A stretch of DNA of 64,000 nt from Actinomycetes bacterium. GTDB lineage: Bacteria; Actinomycetota; Actinomycetes; Actinomycetales; Microbacteriaceae. The notes below the pieces were generated by a model. That model did no database searches and was not told the origin of the DNA. It saw only the letters and a program-made list of their open reading frames with translations. Each line of letters starts with the position of its first letter. Positions within the stretch are counted from its first letter, which is position 1. The translations under genes and the position numbers were made by a program. The stretch spans positions 4,417 through 68,416 of the forward strand of contig JAEYZI010000087.1 in NCBI GenBank assembly GCA_023428065.1, given 5' to 3'. This document shows, in pieces, positions 23,683-31,105 of the stretch.

Positions 23683-25176
23683 ATGATCTCCGCGCTGCGT
23701 GCCGACCTCGACGCCGCCCGCTTCCGCGTCGCCCGGCTCGACGCCCTGTGGGGTGCCGCCGCGGCTGCGGCGCTGCAGCGCGGCAACCGGGTGCCCGCTT
23801 CGCGGGCGCTCGCGGCATCCGACGACCCGGCCGCCGTGCTCGCGCGGCTCTTCGTGCTCGGTGAGAGCGTCGGGGCCGTCGAACTCGACGCCGCCCTGCC
23901 GCGCCTCGGCCTCGGCGGAGCCGTCGAGCTCGAGCTCGTGGGACTCGACGGCGAACGCGTGCAGCCCCTCGTCGACCTGCGACCGTACGCGTTCGTCGAT
24001 CCGCACGGCGCGGGTGAGTGGTGGATCGCCTCCGACCTCGGCGAGCTCGCGACGGGCGCCGCCCTGCGCATCGACCACGTGCTGGGCGTCGGCGGCGCGT
24101 CGACGACGCTCGCGTCGCTGCAGTTCCCCGACGACGTCGACGCCGTGCTCGACCTCGGCACGGGATGCGGCATCCAGGCTATGCACGCTCGGCGCTTCGC
24201 AGGGCGGGTCGTCGCGACCGACGTCTCCCCGCGCGCCCTCGACTACGCGCGCTTCAACGCGGAGCTCAACGGCCTCGACGGCATCGAGTTCCGGCTCGGC
24301 AGCCTCTACGAGCCCGTCGCGGGCGAGCGCTTCGACCGCATCGTCTCGAACCCCCCGTTCGTGATCACCCCGCGTGTCGCGGGCGTGCCCCTTTACGAGT
24401 ACCGAGACGGCGGGCTCGAGGGCGACGAGCTCGTGGCCGCGGTCGTCGCGGGGGCGGCCCAGCACCTCGAGCCGGGCGGGACGGCGCAGCTGCTCGGCAA
24501 CTGGGAGTACCGCGGCGGCACCGACGGTCTCGAGCGCGCGGCGGCGTGGGCTACGGAGGCGGGGCTCGACGCGTGGGCGATCGAACGGGAGACGCTCGAC
24601 CCCGCGCGCTACGCCGAGACCTGGATCCGCGACGGGGGCACGCACGCCGGCACGGGCGACTTCGAGCGGCTGTGCGCCGCATGGCTCGACGACTTCGCGC
24701 GGCGGGACGTCGCCGAGGTCGGCTTCGGCTACCTCGTGCTGCGCCGGCCGGACGGAACGCCGCCCTTCCGGCGGGCCGAGCGCGCGAGCGCGCCCCTCGA
24801 CGGCGTCGCGGGGATCGGCGGGCACCTGTCGGCGACGCTCGCCGCCGTCGACCGCATCGCCGCGCTCGACGACGCGGGTCTCCTCGCGCTCCCGCTCACC
24901 GTCGCGGCTGACGTCACGGAGGAGCGCAGCCACTGGCCGGGCGCCGAGGACCCGTCGGTCATCGTGCTGCGGCAGGGCGGCGGACTCCGCCGCGAGCTGC
25001 GGGCGGATACGGCGCTCGCCGCGGTCGTGGGAGCGTGCGACGGCGAGCTGCCGCTCGGCGCGATCGTCGACGCGGTTGCCGAGCTGCTCGACGTCGACGC
25101 CGCGGCGCTCCGCCCGGCGATCGCCGCCGAGGTGCGCGAGCTCGTCGCCGACGGCATCGTGCTCCCGCCCTTCTGA
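23683..25176 (+). CDS. HemK/RsmC-like SAM-dependent methyltransferase (DUF7059-type N terminus)
   Basis: 497 residues in three parts: an N-terminal helical domain of about 140 residues, a central class I methyltransferase with VLDLGTGCGIQAMHARRF and the N-P-P-F catalytic motif (IVSNPPFVITP), and a C-terminal domain of about 150 residues resembling a winged helix. NPPF enzymes methylate the amino group of Gln, Asn or adenine, so a ribosomal, release-factor or nucleic-acid target is likely. ATG 23683 follows CACAAT by six bases (leaderless pattern). Confidence 0.85.
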   Translation: MISALRADLDAARFRVARLDALWGAAAAAALQRGNRVPASRALAASDDPAAVLARLFVLGESVGAVELDAALPRLGLGGAVELELVGLDGERVQPLVDLRPYAFVDPHGAGEWWIASDLGELATGAALRIDHVLGVGGASTTLASLQFPDDVDAVLDLGTGCGIQAMHARRFAGRVVATDVSPRALDYARFNAELNGLDGIEFRLGSLYEPVAGERFDRIVSNPPFVITPRVAGVPLYEYRDGGLEGDELVAAVVAGAAQHLEPGGTAQLLGNWEYRGGTDGLERAAAWATEAGLDAWAIERETLDPARYAETWIRDGGTHAGTGDFERLCAAWLDDFARRDVAEVGFGYLVLRRPDGTPPFRRAERASAPLDGVAGIGGHLSATLAAVDRIAALDDAGLLALPLTVAADVTEERSHWPGAEDPSVIVLRQGGGLRRELRADTALAAVVGACDGELPLGAIVDAVAELLDVDAAALRPAIAAEVRELVADGIVLPPF

Positions 25177-25264
25177 CGCCGCGGGCGCCCCCGTGGGGCA
25201 CGCTGACAGCCGCGTCCCAGCGGCTCCCCAGCCCGCGTCCGTACCGTGAGCGTCGGAGGCACTC

Positions 25265-25849
25265 ATGGGATTCCTGGATCGACTGTTCGGCACCGAGGAG
25301 CCGTCGCCGCGCGTGCAGCAGCCGGCCGTCTCGACGTCCCGCACCGACGACGAGCGGGCGCTTGAGCGCTACCGCTACCTCATCCGCACGGCGCCTCCCG
25401 AGACGATCGAGCAGGTGCACGCCGAGGCCTTCGCGCGCCTCACCGACAGCCAGCGCGCCCTCATCTACGAGGAGCTCAGCCGGGGCGCCGGCACGGGCGA
25501 GCGGCCGCTCTCGAGCGAGCCCGCGACCCTCGCACGCGCGGCGACACGCGCCGAGCTCCGCCAGCCGGGCACGCTCGAACGCTCCCTCTCGGGCGGCAGC
25601 GCGGGAGTCACCCCCGGCGCTCCCGGCTTCGGCTCCATGCTCGCGAGCTCGCTGCTCGGCACGGTCGCCGGCTACGTGATCGGGTCGGCCCTCGTGAGCG
25701 CGTTCCTGCCCTGGGACGGCGGCGACGCCGCGGCATCCGACGCGGGTGCGGGCGACAGCGGCACCGCGGATGCGGGAGCCTCGGATGCCGACTTCGGTTC
25801 GGCGGACTTCGGCGCCTCCGACTTCGGCGACTTCGACCTCGGGTTCTGA
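25265..25849 (+). CDS. Hypothetical glycine/alanine-rich membrane protein with acidic repeat tail
   Basis: 194 residues. The N-terminal half is charged (MGFLDRLFGTEEP; ERYRYLIRTAPPETIEQVHAEAFARLT). A single hydrophobic segment (MLASSLLGTVAGYVIGSALVSAFLPW) precedes a low-complexity acidic tail of DAGASDAD and DFG repeats. A GGAGG site precedes the ATG. Its last 178 bp overlap the end of the convergent acyltransferase gene. No known function. Confidence 0.75.
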   Translation: MGFLDRLFGTEEPSPRVQQPAVSTSRTDDERALERYRYLIRTAPPETIEQVHAEAFARLTDSQRALIYEELSRGAGTGERPLSSEPATLARAATRAELRQPGTLERSLSGGSAGVTPGAPGFGSMLASSLLGTVAGYVIGSALVSAFLPWDGGDAAASDAGAGDSGTADAGASDADFGSADFGASDFGDFDLGF

Positions 25850-27141
25850 CCCGCCCTCAGCACCGCGACGGCGAGCGCGAACCCGATCGCGGCGGCCACG
25901 GCGCGCGGCAGGTCGAGTCCCTCGATCGTGATCGCCACGACGGGCGCGATCGTCACGACGCCCGCGAGGGCGAGCACCGCGGAGCCCGCGGGTCGCACGA
26001 CCGGCACCGGCCGCTCGAAGCGGCCGAGCGGCACCGACAGCACGAAGACGATCCCGAGCACCGCGAGGAACACGAGCGGCCGAGTGGCCCACCACGCCGC
26101 CGTCCCCGCGGCGGGTGCGAGGCCGGGCAGGAGCAGGCCGAGGCCCGCGACCGCGAGGATGATCGTGAGGTGCCACAGGTAGACGGTCATGAGCCGTGAG
26201 CCGATCGTGAAGACGATCGCCTGCATCGCCCGGGTGCGCATGAGCGCCGTGAGGGGCGCGCGCAGCAGCTGCAGCAGCGCCGCCTGACCCACGCCGAGGG
26301 CGACGAGGGGCAACGTCGGCGGGTTGAGGTTCGTGAGCATGTCGGTGGAGTACGGCCCCCACAGCGTCATCGGCACGAGGCTCGACCACGCGCCGATCGC
26401 GATGAGCACGAGCTGCCACGGGGCGCGTCGGGCGAACCATCCGTCGGCGTACCAGAACCCCAGCTGCTGCACGAGCGGCCACACGAAGAGCAGGTTGAGG
26501 TAGCCGAGCACGCTCATCCCGGCGGGATCGCGCGGCACGCCCGCGACGCCGAACTGCGCCGCGTCGACCGCGACGACCGCGGCGAGGAGCACGAGGAGCG
26601 TCACCCGCGGCGCACGCTCGTGGCACGCGAGCAGCACGGGTGCGGCGAGCTGGCAGATGAGGTAGGCCCCGAGGAACCACAGGGGGCTGCCGACGCCCGT
26701 CGCGACCGCGTCGAGCAGGGCCGGGTCGACGCCGAGGGCGGTCGCGCCGGCGAGGGCCGCCGCGAGGAAGAGGAGGAGCGGGAGGGACGGGCGCGCGAGC
26801 CGCAGCATCCGCGCGTGCACGAAGCCGCGCGACGTGGGGGAGCCGCCCCCGGTATCCCCGCCCCCGCGGCGCTGGGCGTTGCGCAGCGAGGTCGCCGTGG
26901 CGAAGCCGCCCACGACGAAGAAGAGCGGCATGACCTGCCCCACCCACGTGGCCCAGGGGAACCAGGGCTGCTCCTCGAGCGGACGGCTCACCGCGATGCC
27001 GCCCGCGGCATCCGGACCCACCCCCACGAAGAGCAGGTGCACCGTCACGACGACGAGCACGCAGAACACGCGCGCGAGGTCGAGCGACAGGTCGCGGCCG
27101 GTGATGTCGAGGCCGCCTCGGGCCGACTGCTGCGTCGTCAC
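25672..27141 (-). CDS. Acyltransferase family 3 (OafA/YrhL-like) membrane protein
   Basis: About 489 residues, ten or more membrane helices. Acyltransferase-3 features: LDLARVFCVLVVVTVHLLFVG near the N terminus (with the family histidine), MPLFFVVGGFATATSL, and RLARPSLPLLL. These enzymes transfer acetyl or other acyl groups to surface sugars or lipids. GTG 27141 lies six bases after TACAGT (27153-27148), indicating a leaderless start. The final 60 residues are Lys/Ser/Pro/Ala low complexity, simply reading the opposite strand of the convergent gene's acidic repeats; the true fold ends before about 25860. Confidence 0.85.
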   Translation of the reverse strand: MTTQQSARGGLDITGRDLSLDLARVFCVLVVVTVHLLFVGVGPDAAGGIAVSRPLEEQPWFPWATWVGQVMPLFFVVGGFATATSLRNAQRRGGGDTGGGSPTSRGFVHARMLRLARPSLPLLLFLAAALAGATALGVDPALLDAVATGVGSPLWFLGAYLICQLAAPVLLACHERAPRVTLLVLLAAVVAVDAAQFGVAGVPRDPAGMSVLGYLNLLFVWPLVQQLGFWYADGWFARRAPWQLVLIAIGAWSSLVPMTLWGPYSTDMLTNLNPPTLPLVALGVGQAALLQLLRAPLTALMRTRAMQAIVFTIGSRLMTVYLWHLTIILAVAGLGLLLPGLAPAAGTAAWWATRPLVFLAVLGIVFVLSVPLGRFERPVPVVRPAGSAVLALAGVVTIAPVVAITIEGLDLPRAVAAAIGFALAVAVLRAGQNPRSKSPKSEAPKSAEPKSASEAPASAVPLSPAPASDAAASPPSQGRNALTRADPIT

Positions 27142-27171
27142 GCCCACACTGTAGCGGGGGCGCGATGCGGG

Positions 27172-27393
27172 TCAGCGGGTGACGAGGATGCGCACCGCGG
27201 TGTCGAGGTCGTACGACTGACCCACCTCGACGGAGGTGTTGAAGATGTCGCCGCTCAGGCTCACGTACACGGCTCCCGTCTCGAGCACGTAGCCGATCAC
27301 GCGTCCGCCGCTGCGAACGCGGTGCACGTCGTCGAGGACGCGCTCGACGTCCAGTTCGGTGATCGCCGCGTGGGATTCGACCGTCAGATGCAT
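27172..27393 (-). CDS. Small conserved-looking hypothetical protein (73 aa)
   Basis: 73 residues (MHLTVESHAAITELDVERVL then GGRVIGYVLETGAVYVSLSG). It alternates beta-type segments with one helix and has no cysteines or membrane helix. I start at ATG 27393, behind GGAG; the frame is open upstream to 27666 but that part has no coding character. It lies 30 bp upstream of the acyltransferase on the same strand. Family not recognised. Confidence 0.6.
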   Translation of the reverse strand: MHLTVESHAAITELDVERVLDDVHRVRSGGRVIGYVLETGAVYVSLSGDIFNTSVEVGQSYDLDTAVRILVTR

Positions 27394-27767
27394 GAGCTCC
27401 GCCCCTTTCTCGACACACCCTCGTTCGGGGGACATCCCTTCCATTGAACGACGGGGGAATGGGGGACGGCAAGAGGTCCCGCGGGGAGTTGACCGAGTGT
27501 TCTCCGCACGTTCGCCCGCGAACGCGCTCCCACGGGATGCGGAGGGCGATGCCAGGCTTCTGCCAGGTAGATGAGTCAACGTTGATGACGGCCCGGGCGC
27601 CCGGCGTGACACCAGCCGCCGTCCCCTTCGCCCGATACACGGCCCGACCGATCCGACGGCGCGCAAGTGCGCTCTCCCGCCCGCGCGGGACAGAACCCGA
27701 GAGACCCGACCCCGTGCCCCACCCCATCCCCGGCGCTTCAGCGTTCCCCCACGACTCCATATCCCAC
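27394..27767. promoter_or_regulatory. 374-bp divergent intergenic region upstream of the M23 peptidase
   Basis: No gene is supported here. It holds a perfect TCAACGTTGA palindrome (27576-27585) and a small hairpin TCCCGC-CCGC-GCGGGA (27675-27690). Wall-peptidase genes of actinobacteria often carry a c-di-AMP (ydaO) riboswitch, but I cannot find its conserved GGGGTGAA or CAGCTAACC blocks. The long leader is unusual next to the many leaderless genes and may hold another regulatory RNA. Confidence 0.4.
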
Positions 27768-28433
27768 ATGCGCCTCGGCATCTTCCGCCGGATGAGCCGC
27801 CGCCAGCTCGGGGGGCTCACGCTCCTGCTGAGCATGGCGCTCGTCGTGATCCACGACCTGCCCGCCTCCGCCTCGACCGTCGAGCGCGAGCTGGCATCCG
27901 AGCTCCCGAGTCAGGAGCTCGTGCTCACCGAGGCCACGCTCGCCGACTCGGCCGCGAAGGTGCCGATCGAGCCCGCGCGCGACGACATCGCGCTCAGCTA
28001 CTACACGCCCGTGCAGTGGCCCATCGACCCCTCCTCGAACATCTCGAGCCACTTCGGCGGCCGCGCCTCCCCGTGCGCCGGTTGCTCGACCTACCACCAC
28101 GGCATCGACTTCACGCCCCCTCACGGCACGCCCGTGCACGCGATCGCCGACGGCGTCGTGGTCTCTCGCCCCATCGGCGGGCTCGGCACGCAGGTCGTCA
28201 TCGAGCACGTCATCAACGGCCAGACCGTCTTCAGCGCCTACGGCCACCTCGTGTCCGGCTCGGCGGCGCCCGTCGGCACGCCCGTGAAGATGGGCGACCA
28301 GATCGGGCTCGTGGGCAACACGGGCATGAGCTCGGGCACCCACCTGCACCTCGCGATCATGGTGGGGGAGTGGAACTTCATCGACCCGCTCCCCTGGATG
28401 CGGGCGCACGTGACCGAGCCGTGGGTCGGCTGA
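27768..28433 (+). CDS. M23 family peptidoglycan endopeptidase (LytM)
   Basis: 221 residues. A basic n-region (RLGIFRRMSRRQL) and hydrophobic core (GGLTLLLSMALVVIHDLPASA) form a signal peptide or anchor. The LytM domain has the zinc ligands in TYHHGIDFTPP, a GTPVHAIADGVV motif, GYGH-like SAYGHL, and the final HLHLAI. It would cut peptide cross-links in the wall. Start uncertain: in-frame GTG 27714 would add 18 residues, and ATG 27792 would shorten the n-region; ATG 27768 gives the best signal sequence. Two extra cysteines (CAGC) precede the first zinc histidine. Confidence 0.85.
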   Translation: MRLGIFRRMSRRQLGGLTLLLSMALVVIHDLPASASTVERELASELPSQELVLTEATLADSAAKVPIEPARDDIALSYYTPVQWPIDPSSNISSHFGGRASPCAGCSTYHHGIDFTPPHGTPVHAIADGVVVSRPIGGLGTQVVIEHVINGQTVFSAYGHLVSGSAAPVGTPVKMGDQIGLVGNTGMSSGTHLHLAIMVGEWNFIDPLPWMRAHVTEPWVG

Positions 28434-28437
28434 GGCC

Positions 28438-29802
28438 CTAGTCGTCCTCGCGCGGCCGATCGCCCGTCGAGTCGTCGAGCAGGTCCTGCAAGGCGCGATC
28501 CACGTCGTCCTGCTCGGGCTCGGCGCCCGTGAGGCGCGCGATGAGGAGCGTCGGGTCGTCGATGTCCGCGTCGCCCGGGAGGATGTCCGGGTGCGCCCAC
28601 AGCGCATCCCGCCTCTCGGCGCCGACGGCATCCGTCACCGCCTGCCACATCGCCGCGGCCTCGCGCAGTCGACGGGGGCGCAGCTCGAGCCCCACGAGGG
28701 TCGCGAACGCCGACTCGGCCGGGCCACCCGCCGCACGCCGGCGCTTGACGGACTCCGCGATGGCGTCCGACTTCGGCAGCCGCACGGTGGCCTGCGCCGT
28801 CACGACGTCGACCCAGCCCTCGATGAGCGCGAGCATCGTCTCGAGGCGCCGCAGCGCCGCGAGCTGCTCCTCGGTCTTCGGCGGGATGAGCTTGCCGCTC
28901 GTCATCGCCTCGCGCAGCGCCTCGGGGTTCTGCGGGTCGAAGTCGGCCGCGAGCTCCTCGAGCGGCCCCGTGTCGATGCGGATGCCGCGCGCGTAGTCGG
29001 TGACCTGCGTGAGCAACTGCAGCCGCAGCCACTTCGCGTGGCGGAAGAGGCGCGCGTGGGCGAGCTCGCGCACGGCGAGGTAGAGCCGCACCTCGTCGAC
29101 CGGGATCTCGAGTCCGCGCGCGAAGCCGTCCACGTTCTGCGGAACGAGGGCCGCCTGGCGCTGCTCGCCGTCGAGCAGCGGGATTCCGATGTCGCCACCC
29201 GACACGACCTCCTGGGCGAGCTGCCCCACGACCTGCCCCAGCTGCATCGCGAAGAGCGTGCCGCCCACGTTGCGCATGAGGCGGCTCGCGTCGCCGATCA
29301 TGCTCGTGAGCTCCTCCGGGGCCTGCTCCTGCAGGACGTCGGTGAGAGCGGATGCGATCGAGTCGGCCACGGGCGCGGCGAGCTGGGTCCACACGGGCAT
29401 GGTGGCCTCCGCCCAGCCGGCGCGGGTGAGGAGGGCGGCCTCGGTCGTGAGCGCCGCGATGTCGGTCGCCTCGTCGAGCCACAGGGCCGCCACGTGGAGC
29501 GCCTGCTCGAGCGCCGACACCTCGGCAGGCGTCGAGGGCACGGCGGAACGCGACGCGAGCGCCGTGGCCTGCTCCTTCGCGAGCGACCAGTCGATGCCGT
29601 CGCCCGCGTTCTGCAGCGCCTGCTGCAGCTGACCGATGAGCCGCTTCACGAGCTCCGGGTCGGCGGGCAGCCCGGCGGCGCTCGCGAGCTGCGCGGGGTC
29701 GAGGTCGGAGTTGCCCGAGAGGAACTCGCGGAGCATGTCGCGGAACTCCTCGGCGGGGTCGTCGCCCGAGCCGGAGAAGGGGTCGCGGGGCTCGTCTGCC
29801 AT
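28438..29802 (-). CDS. Zinc-dependent metalloprotease-like protein (DUF2342/F420-associated hydrolase family)
   Basis: 454 residues, no signal peptide, N terminus acidic (MADEPRDPFSGSGDDP). The family motif RELAHARLFRHAKWLR lies near the middle, where zincin relatives place metal-binding histidines, but no plain HExxH is present, so protease activity is unproven. The C terminus is acidic and disordered (DDSTGDRPREDD). A TAGCGT box lies seven bases before ATG 29802. It is divergent from the YlbL-type protease, an association common in actinobacteria. Confidence 0.85.
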   Translation of the reverse strand: MADEPRDPFSGSGDDPAEEFRDMLREFLSGNSDLDPAQLASAAGLPADPELVKRLIGQLQQALQNAGDGIDWSLAKEQATALASRSAVPSTPAEVSALEQALHVAALWLDEATDIAALTTEAALLTRAGWAEATMPVWTQLAAPVADSIASALTDVLQEQAPEELTSMIGDASRLMRNVGGTLFAMQLGQVVGQLAQEVVSGGDIGIPLLDGEQRQAALVPQNVDGFARGLEIPVDEVRLYLAVRELAHARLFRHAKWLRLQLLTQVTDYARGIRIDTGPLEELAADFDPQNPEALREAMTSGKLIPPKTEEQLAALRRLETMLALIEGWVDVVTAQATVRLPKSDAIAESVKRRRAAGGPAESAFATLVGLELRPRRLREAAAMWQAVTDAVGAERRDALWAHPDILPGDADIDDPTLLIARLTGAEPEQDDVDRALQDLLDDSTGDRPREDD

Positions 29803-29897
29803 GCGCTCAACGCTAGTGCGCCACCCGGTGACTCGCCGGGCGAATGCCCTAGGCTGACCCGGTCTCGCCTGCGCCCGCAGCGAACACGGAGGACCCT

Positions 29898-31010
29898 GTG
29901 ACGCTCGACCCCGCTACCCCGCGCGAGTCGGCATCCGCCGGGGCGGCCTCGCGCCGGCAGCTCGTCGGCCAGGGGCTCGTGCTCGCCGCCGTGCTCGGCA
30001 CCGCGCTCGTCGGCATCTCTCCCGCCCCCTACGTCGCGGAGCGCCCCGGCCCCGTCTACGACACCCTCGGGGACACCCAGGTCGACGGCGAGACGGTGCC
30101 CGTCATCGAGATCGACGGCGCGACGAGCTACGCGACCGACGGGCGGCTCGATCTGCTCACGGTGTACCTCGACGGATCCCGCGAGAACCCGCTCGACTGG
30201 TTCGAGGTCGTCGGCGCGTGGCTCGACCCCCGCCGGGCGCTCCTGCCCGTCGATGCCGTCTTCCCGAACGGGCAGACCGAGCAGGAGTCGGACGAGGAGA
30301 GCGCGCGCGACATGGACGCGTCGCAGCAGGCCGCCGTCGCGGCGGCGCTCACCGAGCTCGGGATCGACTACTCCGCGACCGTCGTCGTCGACCGGGTGTC
30401 GGAGGGCGACCCCGCGGACGGCGTGCTCGAGCCGGGCGACGAGCTGCTCGCCGTCGACGGTGTGCCCGTCACGAGCGACGCGGAGCTGCGGGCCGCGATC
30501 GCGGACGCCGGGGTCGGCGCCCCGGTCGAGCTCGGCATCAGGCGTGACGGCGTCGAGAGCACCGTGACGCTCACGACGGCGGCGCGCTCGCCCTCCGACC
30601 GGACGCCCATCGTCGGCGTCGTTCCGGGGGTCGCGTACGACTTCCCCTTCGAGGTGACGATCAACCTCCCGGACGTGGGCGGCCCGAGCGCGGGCATGAT
30701 GTTCGCGCTCGGCATCGTCGACCTGCTCACGCCCGGCGCCCTCACGGGCGGCGAGCACGTCGCGGGCACGGGCACCGTGGATGCGGACGGCGACGTGGGC
30801 GCGATCGGCGGCATCCGTCAGAAGATGATCGGCGCGCACGACGCGGGCGCCGAGTGGTTCCTCGCCCCCGAGGCGAACTGCGGGGAGGTCGTCGGGCACA
30901 TCCCCGCGGGCCTCGAGGTGTTCGCCGTCTCCCGGTTCGCCGACGCCGTCGACCTCGTCACGGCGATCGGCGAGGGCGCGCCGACCGACGGGTTCGCCCG
31001 CTGCGGCTGA
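29898..31010 (+). CDS. YlbL-type PDZ/Lon-like membrane-anchored serine protease
   Basis: 370 residues. One N-terminal membrane helix (LVLAAVLGTALVGISPAPYV), a PDZ domain (DGVLEPGDELLAVDGVPVTSDAELRAAI) and a Lon-type proteolytic domain with Ser in GGPSAGMMFALGIVDLL and Lys in GGIRQKMIGAHDAGA, the Ser-Lys dyad. It acts outside the membrane. GTG 29898 has GGAGGA upstream. Homologues control checkpoint or envelope substrates in Bacillus. Confidence 0.92.
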   Translation: MTLDPATPRESASAGAASRRQLVGQGLVLAAVLGTALVGISPAPYVAERPGPVYDTLGDTQVDGETVPVIEIDGATSYATDGRLDLLTVYLDGSRENPLDWFEVVGAWLDPRRALLPVDAVFPNGQTEQESDEESARDMDASQQAAVAAALTELGIDYSATVVVDRVSEGDPADGVLEPGDELLAVDGVPVTSDAELRAAIADAGVGAPVELGIRRDGVESTVTLTTAARSPSDRTPIVGVVPGVAYDFPFEVTINLPDVGGPSAGMMFALGIVDLLTPGALTGGEHVAGTGTVDADGDVGAIGGIRQKMIGAHDAGAEWFLAPEANCGEVVGHIPAGLEVFAVSRFADAVDLVTAIGEGAPTDGFARCG

Positions 31011-31045
31011 GCTCCTCTCCCAGAGCGCACCCAGCGGCCCGCCCC

Positions 31046-31051
31046 TAGGAT
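31046..31051 (+). promoter_or_regulatory. -10 box TAGGAT of UPF0182 gene
   Basis: A TAGGAT hexamer lies 55 bp upstream of the chosen GTG start, giving a leader of about 45 bases with an AGGAG ribosome site. No convincing -35 element. Confidence 0.5.
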
Positions 31052-31105
31052 GGTGCCCGAGCCGCCGGGGTCCCCTTGCCCCGACTGACCCGCAGGAGCG
31101 CCTTC

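Noticed and set aside
22255..25344. 1029-residue open frame on the minus strand
   Set aside because: It is the antisense of the MFS and methyltransferase genes; composition is Arg/Asp/Glu/His-rich shadow coding with no domain.
27541..27720. c-di-AMP (ydaO) riboswitch
   Set aside because: Position fits, and the segment CCCGACCGATCCGACGG is faintly similar, but the other conserved blocks are missing.
24959..27835. 958-residue open frame on the minus strand
   Set aside because: Shadow frame across the acyltransferase gene; Arg/Pro/Ala-rich with no motifs.
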